64,000 nucleotides of DNA from Beverwykella pulmonaria (taxonomy: Eukaryota; Ascomycota; Dothideomycetes; Pleosporales; Melanommataceae), in assembly GCA_001599595.1 (NCBI GenBank), contig BCHH01000002.1:4564055-4628054 (forward strand), given 5' to 3'. Made by a program: the position numbers and the translations under genes. The notes beneath the pieces were generated by a model. That model searched no databases. It was not told the origin of the DNA and worked only from the letters and a program-made list of their open reading frames with translations. How positions within the stretch are numbered: the first letter of the stretch is position 1; every line of letters begins with the position of its first letter. Positions 54,950-64,000 of the stretch are shown here, in pieces.

Positions 54950-56264
54950 ACATATGGCGAGTCTCCAATACCCTCGAGACCCAACTCTCCAACTGTCAGC
55001 TCTTTTAGGCCCAGCGTACTATCTTCGGCCACATCAGCGAGCATCCTTACGGTCGATACACACCTAAACCCTACATCTACGATCACGCGCAGGCCACCGA
55101 TATTGACGATATTGAGTTGTTTGAAATCGTTGATAAATACGACTTCGGGATCGCCCAATTCGAATCACAGGATGTCAATCTGACCCACTGATTTCCAGCT
55201 ACCGCCCGAACACCCGAAAAAGCACTTCATCGACTCCGTGGGGAAGGTAATACCAGGCGTTACCAATAGGAATCAGATGCGCACACCCTTTGGCACACTT
55301 TGTAACAAATTGGAGGTTGTGTGAGCCGATCGAATATACCACGGCGCTAGCAGACCATAGAATAACGTATTCGGATTACTGCTATTTGATTGCCGCGCTA
55401 GACGACTTTCTGGTTGGCATTCTACACGAGCCGAAGCGTAAAATCGCACCAAGCAATCAGCGGCGGAAGCCCAAGGGTTCGCAAAGCGAGAACTCGAGAG
55501 CTGAGGAAAGCGTGATACTGCGAACGATTGTATCAAGTGACTCTGTTGTCGATTCAGAAAAGCAGTTCAGGAGAACAGAGTACCACGCCACGGAACTGAA
55601 CAAAATCTTGGCGGAAATCAGCCGGCACTGGCAAGCTAGGAGATTGTCTATGATGGTCTATATTGCTTCGTTCTCCCTCTTCGCGCCGAATCGAATCTCC
55701 GAGTCGAATGTCCAGATGCTGCATGTGTCGCCTCAGCCTTCAACACAGCCGCAGATTACAGCAGATTACAGCTCCCGCTAGCATTTGTCTTTTGTAGATC
55801 CGTTCGCTAATTGTCTCAAATCCGACGACCTCAGTGTTTCCGTGCCTCGTCCTAAGCTCGACCGCCGAAGCACCTCGCCTCATTCACCGACTTCCCCTGG
55901 TGCCCCTGGCTTCCACCACACTAGATCCAGCTAAAAGACCGAACACGAGCATGGCCTCTTTGGCCAAATGCTATTCTCTCTCGTAAACGGGAGTTGATGA
56001 ACGGCCATGCGGAACGCCATGGTGTAGACCTATACTTCCGAGCGTACATGCGGGCAAACTTCAATTCTCGGACGAAGTCACCCTCGTACGTAAAGTACAT
56101 GATTGAGCGAGAAGACAATCTGTTCATCAACAGGCGACTGGAATACGCCAATCCCTGGTCGTGGACGGCTTTGGCAAGGCGCCTGCTGACCCTAGGGACA
56201 GAGCATCAGAGATTGGAAAGAATAGCACCCCAACATCGTAAACACAGACCACTACGAGCATAAC
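54950..56264 (+). pseudogene. frame-broken unknown protein gene
   Basis: Several protein-like segments follow each other on the plus strand in changing frames: FGHISEHPYGRYTPKPYIYD with DIDDIELFEIVDKYDFGIAQ (about 55031-55192), FQLPPEHPKKHFIDSVGKVI with NQMRTPFGTLCNKLEVV (about 55193-55330), EYTTALADHRITYSDYCYLI with ALDDFLVGILHEPKRK (from about 55310), and NGHAERHGVDLYFRAYMRAN with YVKYMIEREDNLFINRRLEY (55994-56263). Composition and conserved-looking aromatic/charged patterns suggest one ancestral gene with indels. I do not recognise the family. Unrecognised introns could account for some frame changes, but stops directly at the junctions argue for decay. Confidence 0.4.
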
Positions 56265-56463
56265 CGAAGGCTAGAGTTTCGCAAGACAGTCGAGCACAGG
56301 TCCAGGCTCTGAATCGCGAAATTCGGATTTCGCCACCCGATCTATCCACCTCATACTCTGGAGATAGACGAGCTAGGGTTGACGAAAGAGGAAAATCACA
56401 AGATCACCTTTGACATTGACGATATAAAGCGAAATCATAATGCGAAAGGGAAAGGATGTTATA

Positions 56464-58077
56464 CAGTACTAGCGCAAAAGTATTTGTGCACGTCCTCGCT
56501 TACCACACCAAAACGCGTCGCGACAATCCAACACGTTACTTTCAACCACACACGAAATGGCCAAAAAACGCTCTTTTAGGACAGAAATTAGCGGAAATCG
56601 CGCGCAAAAGGAAGAGCTTTCACCTAAGGCGCGCAGTTCTATTATATCAAAATGGGAGGAGGGGGTAAAGCAGTCAGTACTAGCGGACGAATATAGGTGC
56701 CACCGCAACACAATCGCCAACACAATTAAGAGGTGGAAAACCCACGCAAATCTGCAGTCATTACCCAGAGCTGGCCAGCCAGCTATAATTAATTGTTGGG
56801 AGACTCGCGCGCTTATTTGTTTAGTACAAAAATATCCAAAGATGGAGTATAGAAAGCTTATAGAAGAGGCTGGCCTCCTTTCTTGTCACCACCCACCTTC
56901 TAAGGACACTATATACCGTGCGCTCAAGAAACAAGGCCTTACCAACTACTAATGCGCAAACAGGCCTAAGATTAATTGTGCTAGTGCAATTCTACGCCTT
57001 AAGTTCAACAGAGAGTATCGCAATTTCAACTGGCGCAGGAGGGTTGTTAAATTCTTAGATAAGTGCTCTATTAAACAAGGTTCTGGCAAGCAGGCGGAGT
57101 GGGCCTTTAGGTATCTGCATGAGAAATATAACCCTAAGATAATTACTAAGAAGGCCACAGGGAAGAATATACAGCAGATGGTGTGGGGGTGTCCGAACAG
57201 TGGTGTTGTATATTACAGAGGATAATATCACGTGGTGTGACCACGTGATGTGGCCAGTGCGCTAGGACCGAGCGCAAACAATATGTGGCCCCTCTCCCCT
57301 CGTATGTAGAACAGGAGGCAATTATCAACGAACAGTTACTTGCCCACCCTACTATCCCCGCGCGCTGTGTACACCGTGCAAAACATGCTTTGCTCCGCTC
57401 ACCTTGCTAACACCAAGCTAGCTAGCAAAGTCCATTCAACAGGGGGTGTATATAGGTATCTCTAAATAGGAGAGTAGGGAGGAGTGAATTAGTTATTATG
57501 CAGAGGGACCCCAACGCTCCTAATAAGGGCTACTCTAGCCAGTCATATATTGAGACACTCAAGAAAGGTTTACTGCCTTATTACCAGCCTGGCTACATCT
57601 TCATGCAGGACAACGCACCTATACACACGTCTAAAAGGGTAATCAACTTCCTTGAGACGCATGGGATCTGGACGCTTGAATAGCCCCCCTACTCCCCCAA
57701 CCTTAACCTAATTAAGCACCTTTGGTGGGCGCTGAAAAAGCTTGTACACAAACTCCACCCTAAGCTTGACAGTATAGGCAACTCACAGGAGGCATGGGAC
57801 GCTCTGCATGCAGCTTTAAGGGAGGCCTGGAGGAAGATACCCAATTTACTAATCTGCAACCTCATATAGTCCATGCCTAGGCGTTTGGCGGCCGTGCGGA
57901 AGGCTAAGGGCTACCAAACCAAATACTAAGCTCAAGGGTTCCTACAAGCATCTAAAACACCAAGAAACTGTATATAAATTAGATATGTATAGCACATTAT
58001 ATTCAATTGCGATACTCAATAAATTTGAACGATTTTCGGCGATTTTCGGATGCACAAATACTTTTGCGGTCCGACTG
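56464..58077 (+). mobile_element. Tc1/mariner DNA transposon, inactive
   Basis: 1614 bp between TA dinucleotides (56462-56463 and 58078-58079). Terminal inverted repeats start CAGT; arms share CGCAAAAGTATTTGTGCA after a more diverged first 10 bases. The transposase frame runs 56557 to about 57931: helix-turn-helix (SIISKWEEGVKQSVLADEYR, NTIANTIKRWK), then FNWRRRVVKFLDKCS with the first catalytic Asp, IFMQDNAPIHTSKRVINFLE with the second, and PPYSPNLNLIKHLWWALKKL where the usual Asp and the third catalytic Glu are Asn and Lys. In-frame stops at 56950, after WTLE and after CNLI stand where relatives have coding residues (Trp at WTLE). An inserted piece at 57204-57441 interrupts it. It ends SMPRRLAAVRKAKGYQTKY. 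Confidence 0.88.
57204..57441. mobile_element. probable solo LTR nested in the Tc1/mariner element
   Basis: 238 bp starting TGTTGTATATTAC and ending TCCATTCAACA, that is TGTTG...CAACA, the end palindrome of many Copia LTRs. Flanks are GTGG on the left and GGGG on the right, an imperfect 4-5 bp target duplication. The transposase frame breaks here between QMVWG and SELVIMQRD; removing 238 plus 4 bp restores one frame through the junction except for a single stop. It contains the imperfect palindrome ATCACGTGG-TGTGA-CCACGTGAT. Confidence 0.6.
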
Positions 58078-59515
58078 TATGAGCTGTGTGCTATCGTTGA
58101 AGCACATGCGTAATTGGAGCGCCGAAGATGCCTAGACAAAGGTCAGCGAATATGTACGTCATGTGAACATGCAGTCAAGAAGAATCGTCTGGACCATGGA
58201 GAAGATCTCAAGTGTGTACGAAAGGGGAATTGGGTGTAATGGAAAGAAGCGGGAGATCAGTGCATTGGAATAGGGAAGATCCGCTCGAGCTCTTGATTCA
58301 GTTAGAAAGATGGGGGATCATTGAGAAGAACCTGAATATTGATCATGACGATTGATATACTGAGACGAAAAGGGATGCGCTCATTATCTGTTTATTCAGG
58401 TCGACGCACTGGAGGGAGCTTCCTGGCAGCACTGAAGCAGGCGGTGACACTTTCACTTTCGCGGTCGAGTGTTGATTCAAGCCACGAAGTTAGGATGTAG
58501 CATTGATTGATGCCAATAATACCAATAATTCAAAATCAAAGTCCTGGCGGAAGGTTAGCTAACTCAGCATGCTTTATTCTGGAAATGATTACGTGTTCCT
58601 TAACGTCTTTCCCTCTCTTAAATGCATAATCAAATGGTAAGGGAACAATAAGCACGAATGCGTCGTGGTTTTTTGACAGTAGGATGGAACTAAGGCTGCG
58701 CGTACACTTCCAAGGACTCCAGGAAGCGTAGGATGAAGCTGAATTGACTGTCGTGTGACTGTTCCTTAGTTTCGTAATCTGCATCTCCTGCTCGAACCCA
58801 GCAGGTAGGTCGCAGAATGCAACCCGATCTGTTCATGTCCAACACTCGGAAATGTAGGTCGGTGATGTCGGTGATGTCGGTGATGTAAGATCGGCACTTT
58901 TGAACCTCCGAGATGAGCACCGGGAGCCTAATTCCAAAGTGATAAGGAGCATTTGTGAGCCCATGTAAAGATTGTTTGTGAGTTAATGAATAAATAGTAA
59001 TCTGCCGAGGGAGTTAACGAGGCGCTGTTAGGGTGAGGTTCGATTAGGGTTCAGGAGGTTGAGACAGCTTTGTCATAGCGCTGTAATCATAGCGGAAAAT
59101 TGCCGCAATAGGGCCAGATACAGCGATCCAGCCAATCACGAATCATTGCTAAGACCACGGGTTTTGCATCGGACGAGAGGACCAAAGCCCGGCACGCCTC
59201 GGACTTCGCTCCTTGTCCTTCTCTTCTTTTCCATTCTAAAGTCGGCTGTCACTTCGGAGCGGAACCAAGACCGAGCTCAGCTAATCAATTGCTAAGCACC
59301 CCTTGATCGCGTGTCTGCTACTGTCCGCCCGCTGCTCCAAAACGACAAAGTGGGGCTCCTAGTGTACTGTGGTGGGGTATATAGAGACGCGAGGGCTGCA
59401 CGAAATGACGAACAATCACACCATCACACAGCCTCGAGCTACCAAAAGACTCATATATCTCGCAGCTCTCCTCCCGCTCATCCTACTCTTCAATTCATAC
59501 TTTGGCATCTTCAAA
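58078..59515. other. intergenic, nothing recognised
   Basis: Short frames only. A threefold TCGGTGATG repeat at 58859-58885 is the only visible structure. The last 200 bases are upstream of the NmrA-like gene. Confidence 0.5.
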
Positions 59516-60597
59516 ATGTCGTCTTCTGAGATCAAGAACGTTACTCTCGTTGGGGTGAGTTGTGGCCCCACAGGGACTGCTCCGGATTAACTCCGCTCCC
59601 TCTTCATCACGGCGCCATTCATTGAATCAGTGTGCTAATAGCTACATAGGCCGGAGGTAATCTGGGAACCACTATCCTCAAGACTTTGCTCGAAGAATCC
59701 TCCTTCAACGTCACTGTTCTCTCCCGTGAAGGCTCCAGCTCCACATTCCCCGAAGGTGTGAAGGTCGTCCGCGCCAACTACGAATCAGTGGACTCTCTCA
59801 AGTCCGCGCTCGAAGGCGCCGATGCAGTGCTCTCTTTTGTTGGTAGCACAGCTCTGGGAGACCAAAACAAGCTCATCGACGCCGCTATCGCTGCTGGTGT
59901 GAAGCGTTTCCTCCCTTCCGAATATGGTAGCGATGTGACAAATGCACGTCTCAACGAACTCATTCCCGTCTTTGCGCCGAAGATTGCTGCAGTCGATTAT
60001 CTCAAAAGCAAGGAGAGCGAGATTAGCTGGAGCAGTATCATCACCGGCGCGTTCTTCGACTGGGTAAGTTTTTGAAGCACTCATTCCATCTGTTCATATC
60101 ATATGTTATGTGAACTCAACGCTGACCCATTTCTACAGGGCCTCAAAGTCACCTTCCTTGGCTTCAATCCCCACACTAAAACCGCCACCCTCGTCGACGG
60201 AGGTAAATCAAAGTTCATCTCTACCAACCTTGTCCAAATCGCCCGCGCCATCATCAAGACCCTAGAAAAGGCAGACGAGACAAAGAACCAGCACATCTAC
60301 GTCTCCTCCTTTGTAACCAGCCAGCAAGAGATACTCGCTGTGGCAGAGAAGGTGACTGGCGACAAGTGGACTGTTGTGAACGTTGTCGGGCAGGAGTTGC
60401 TGGATTCTGGCAAGGAGAAGTTGTCGAAGCACGATTACAGTGGAGTTGTCGATTTGCTCCAAGCGACCGTCTTTGGTGACTTTGGCGTTGCGGATTTCTC
60501 TGCCAAGTTGTGGAATGAGAAGCTAGGCCTCCCGAAGGAGGATTTCGAGGAGAGTGTTAAGACTGGTCTGGGTGGGAAATTGGTTGGCGAGAAATGA
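59516..60597 (+). CDS. NmrA-like/isoflavone-reductase-like NAD(P)-binding protein
   Basis: Exons 59516-59554, 59650-60063 and 60139-60597 total 912 nt, 303 residues. Rossmann start NVTLVGAGGNLGTTILKTLL, with the Gly-rich loop split by intron 1, then FNVTVLSREGSSSTFP, GADAVLSFVGSTALGDQNKL, AAGVKRFLPSEYGSDVTNAR and SIITGAFFDWGLKVTFLGFN. This layout is the atypical SDR family that includes isoflavone reductases and the nitrogen regulator NmrA. Many fungal members have no catalytic Tyr-x3-Lys and may be redox sensors or reductases for aromatic compounds. Intron donors are GTGAGT and GTAAGT. Start at 59516 puts the Rossmann strand at residue 8; an in-frame start upstream at 59369 is not needed. 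Confidence 0.92.
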
Positions 60598-61786
60598 AGG
60601 ACTAGTCATCCACGCATAGAAAAGCATACCCACAATCTTGCAAGACATAATTATTCGAGCTCCCCTTTTGTGAAGATGGTAGAATTCTGCGGCCTATAGA
60701 GATGTAAATCAAGTATCAACGACATTTTGAATACATCCGAGGCTGTAGAACGAGTAAAATCAAAAAGAACCTAAGTTTGTGCCTGAGTATGGAGGCCGGC
60801 CAATCTCCACCGTCACCAACTTACACGACAGTATTGGCGTCAATGACTTAAAAAGATTTCGCCTTTTCCCTCCAACCTAATGTAAGGTGCAAATGGCCCT
60901 GCTTGTGATTAATATAAAGTAGATTTTGAAGGCGCAGACCAGTCCCAGTGTCTTTGTGCAATCCATTTTGATATATACAGCTCTATATAATTTACGTTTA
61001 CAGCCGTTTCTTCCGCATGCAACCATAGGGTCATGAGAATTGGACTTCTTATTAGGTCCGTCGTCTTCCGTGAACTATTTCTACGTATATTGCTTCAAAA
61101 TTCGAGCAAAGCGATATGCGGATCAAATGACGGAAATCAAAAACAGTAAGGGTGCTAGAGGCCTGAACACCTAAATAGACAACTAAAATCACGCTTTAGA
61201 GACTTAACCTACGTGCTAGTGAAGTCGCGTGGAGAGATCTGGCCTCCACCGTGGCACACACCCATCTTCTCTCCTTATCCACACCCAATATTTTAACCTG
61301 CCAATGGTGTCAAATAACATCAAGCTTAAAGCATCGCCCACAATTCAACAATGCACTAGAAGTAGGCATGAACATCAGAAAAGCAATTCAGCCGTCGTCC
61401 CTGCTTAGTGCTTTCAATGCAAATAGACCAACTTATATTATGATTTACTAAACATAAAGAAGTATCTTAAATATTTTAAGACAGGCTTTCTTGTACTACT
61501 TGTGTACTGCGTAAGCTTTTCTATTTCGTTTACTTACAGGAGATGCAATTGTTGTCTAACTTTTAAGAGACTTATAATTAGAGCAAGCATTAAAGGCACC
61601 TTTAATTAAGATAAGACCGAGCAGAATAATGGAACATAAGAGACGTGTGGCAATGAAAGGAATGCTAAATACACAGCACCGTGCATGGTCGAAAAGAGCA
61701 ACAAGAACAATACTTAATTTAGGCCGTGAGGTAATTACGCTAGAAATTGTCACTTCAAGATTCTACGCAGAACCTTTCCCGTCCAC
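60598..61786. other. AT-rich intergenic region, nothing recognised
   Basis: 3' flank of the NmrA-like gene and the region beyond the kinase pseudogene. Only short frames with no family motif. Confidence 0.5.
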
Positions 61787-64000
61787 TCAATCAGAAAAGT
61801 CTTCTTCAATCGGAACACAACATATACCACAGAAACTCACCCTTTCCCCTTCCTGGCTAGAAGTTGTAATAGATGCGACTAGTGAGGATGCAGTTGGACG
61901 CAATTGCTGCTCTGCCGAGAGCATTTGTTAAGTCCAACTAACGGCTCAGTTAGTAACCGGCTCCCCTATTCCTTTTAGTTCTGAAATGAAGTCCCATAGG
62001 GCACCAAGGTTTGCGCGAATATACATCTGCCGTGATCCATGCTGGCTAAAGAACTGATCCATGTACTGAACAGTCCTGCCCTTAAGAACTACAATCATCT
62101 CCATGAAAACAACACCTAGGCTCCAGATGTCTGACATTGTATTCCGAGGCTCATACCGAGCAACCTCGGGCGCACAGTATTTAGGGGTCATCCCGTTCAC
62201 CATGCTCATAGTGGTACTACCATTTGCATCTGTGAAGTCGAGAGATAAGCCAAAGTCTACAAACAAGACGTTCCCACGAGTGACATGGCGTCGGGGCAGC
62301 GCAAAGTCAGTATGTTGGCTGGCTTGATATCCTTGTGCCGAACTTTATTTTCATGCAAGAATTCAAGTGCCCTGGCTAGGCAGTCGAAAAAGGTTCGCAG
62401 CTCGGGACGATTAGAAACAGTGGTGCGCGTTAAGTAAGTGCGTAGGTCCATCTCAGCAACGGGAGACATTATTAGGCCGATGTATTTAGGATCGGTATAG
62501 CTTCCAACATATGCCACGATGTGGTGGTGCTTTAGGCGCTTTAGAATTTCGATCTCAGCGATGAATCCCTTCATTTCTTCTGTCCTTTGTCTCTTAAATG
62601 CCGGACTTCGAATCACTCGCTTCCTCGCATATTCTTTGAAGCTGACCAAACTAAGAATTTTGTCGACTTGTCCATATGTACCACTGCCTAGGATTCCTTT
62701 TGGCTCAAAAGGAAGAGGCTCCCCTTGATTGAAGTAGCAATGTTGCCCTTCCTCGCCCTTTTCAAGTTCCATCGACTTTGTCAATATTACGCTCTGAATA
62801 CCGACAACTGCCGTCCGGACGCTCGGACGTAAACTCGACAAACTGAGTTCAGTAACAGGAAACCAGTAATCAGAAAAACCAATGCTAATGAGGCCCTCAA
62901 GGACATCCAGGTGGCCAATAGCGCGAAAAACGATATATGTCCGTGGACACTGACTCCATCGCGAATTTGAGTGTTTCAATAGCGTTGATATTTCGTTGAT
63001 TTCGGAGTCGGTATATGGTTCTAGGTTATCCCGCCCCTCTGCAAAATATTTATTAAGGCGGCTAGCTAAAGCCTGCTGAGTAGTGTCGTTAATTGGCAAG
63101 GGTGAAGAGGAGCTTAGTCGCAGTTCTTGTAACAAACGTGCGGTTACAAGTGTGTCGTTATGGTCTTTGCCAAGTGTCCTCTCCCGCCCATCTACTGTTT
63201 GTCGGAATAACTCCTCAGCCTTGCTGTATTTCTCTTGATCGTAGAGTGAGCGCCCTAGCCAGTGCTTGATGTCAAGCGTGTCTTTACCGTCTTTGCCAAA
63301 TGCCCTCTCCCTCTCGCCCACTGCTTCTCGGAATAGCTCCTCAGCCTTGCTGTATTTCTCTTGATCGTAGAGTGAGCGTCCTAGCCAGTGCTTGCTGTCA
63401 AGTGTGTCTTTATCGTCTTTACCAATGTCTTCTCTCGTAGATTTAATGCTTGTCGTAACAGCTCCTCAGCCTCGCTGTATTTCTCTTGATCGTAGAGTGA
63501 GCGTCCTAGCCAGTGCTTGCTGTCAAGTGTGTCTTTATCGTTCTTTACCAATGTCTTCTCTCGTAGATTTAATGCTTGTCGTAACAGCTCCTCAGCCTCA
63601 CTGTATTTCTCTTGNTTATAGAGTGAGCTTCCTAGCCAGTGCTTGCTGTTAAGCGCATCTCTACTGTCTTTGCCGAGTGTCCTTTCCTGCCCGTTCACTA
63701 CTTGTCGGAAGAGCTCCTCAGCCTCATTGTATTTCTCTTGGTTACACAGTGAGCGTCCTAGCCAGTGCTTGCTGTCAAGCGCATGTTCATCGTCTTTGCC
63801 AAATGCTCTCTCCCGCCCACCTACTGCTTGTAGGAATAGCTCCTCAGCCTCGCTGTACTTCTCTTGATCGTAGAGTGAGAGTCCTAGCCATTGCTTGCTG
63901 TCAAGCGTATCTCTATTGTCTTTGCCTAGTGTCCTTTCCTGCCCATCTACTGCTTGTCGGAATAGCTCCTCAGCCTCGTCGTGCTTCTCTTGATTGTAGA
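61787..64000 (-). pseudogene. TPR-repeat protein kinase, frame-broken, 5' part beyond window
   Basis: Reads right to left. 63130-64000 encodes kinesin-light-chain-like TPR units of 42 residues (KHWLGRSLYDQEKYSEAEEL), at least seven visible. Then a kinase domain: GILGSGTYGQVDKI (Gly loop), EYARKRVIR (Lys), LKHHHIVAYVGSY, KVRHKDIKPANIL (catalytic loop), VLFVDFGLSLDF (DFG), TPKYCAPEVARYEP (APE) and SDIWSLGVVFMEM. Lesions: a one-base deletion near 63420 against the neighbouring unit; a frameshift at about 62257-62300 between ANIL and NVLF; in-frame TGA at 61946 and TAA at 61928, after which MLSAEQQLRPTASSLVASI and FCGICCVPIEEDFSD still read to 61787. One base at 63615 is N. The kinase motifs themselves are well kept, so loss looks recent, or some lesions are assembly errors. 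Confidence 0.8.

Noticed and set aside
58859..58885. Three TCGGTGATG units as a regulatory array
   Set aside because: Only three copies and no nearby start codon; likely slippage.
61890..61950. A short intron removing the two stops at the kinase C-terminus
   Set aside because: The only donor would be GTTACT and the removed part includes codons (MLSAE) that read as family sequence, so nonsense changes are more likely.
1..64000. tRNA or rRNA genes
   Set aside because: I looked for T-arm-like GGTTCGA-type signals and rRNA-like blocks by eye and found none with a supporting structure; a covariance-model scan would be decisive.

Overview
The window looks like nuclear DNA of a filamentous ascomycete (Pezizomycotina; possibly Dothideomycetes, low confidence). 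The evidence is short 45-75 nt GT..AG introns with CTAAC/CTAAT-like branch sites, families typical of these fungi (PTH11/rhodopsin-like membrane protein, Zn2Cys6 regulator, DHA1 transporters, HET-domain protein, NmrA-like protein, kelch membrane protein), and decayed transposons and genes whose stops often fit C-to-T change at CpA (repeat-induced point mutation, RIP). Exons were joined by hand from splice signals and reading frame. All joined intact models are multiples of three; none was checked against transcripts.

Left part (1 to about 32.8 kb) is mostly conserved core genes with long spacers: glucokinase (partial), a ketopantoate reductase-like protein with a very long disordered tail, a 4.5 kb stretch without a recognisable gene, the mRNA-export helicase SUB2 divergent from an RNase P Rpr2/Rpp21 subunit, an acyl-protein-thioesterase-like hydrolase, a Cys/His orphan, a short-chain dehydrogenase (SDR), a kelch/transmembrane protein with a probable 12-nt microexon, a triple-BRCT protein, a hotdog thioesterase, protein arginine methyltransferase 2, a rhodopsin-like 7TM protein and a secreted FAD oxidoreductase.

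Middle part (33 to 46.5 kb) is accessory: a small Arg/His-rich frame broken by one TAG, a Zn2Cys6 regulator convergent with a DHA1 transporter, an isochorismatase-like pseudogene, an SDR and a second DHA1 transporter divergent across a 15-bp minisatellite. FAD enzyme, regulator and transporter together could be a small metabolic or detoxification group; this is inference.

Right part (46.5 to 64 kb) is repeat-rich and fast evolving: a J-domain protein with a repeated YNVREA motif, retroelement and Tc1/mariner fossils, a HET protein with 14 near-identical ankyrin repeats bracketed by 25-bp direct repeats, a frame-broken unknown gene, a Tc1/mariner element (56464-58077) with clear terminal inverted repeats and a probable nested solo LTR, an NmrA-like protein, and a TPR/protein-kinase pseudogene running off the right end. 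HET-ANK and TPR-kinase architectures belong to the fungal allorecognition/NLR-like world. I found no tRNA, rRNA or CRISPR array.
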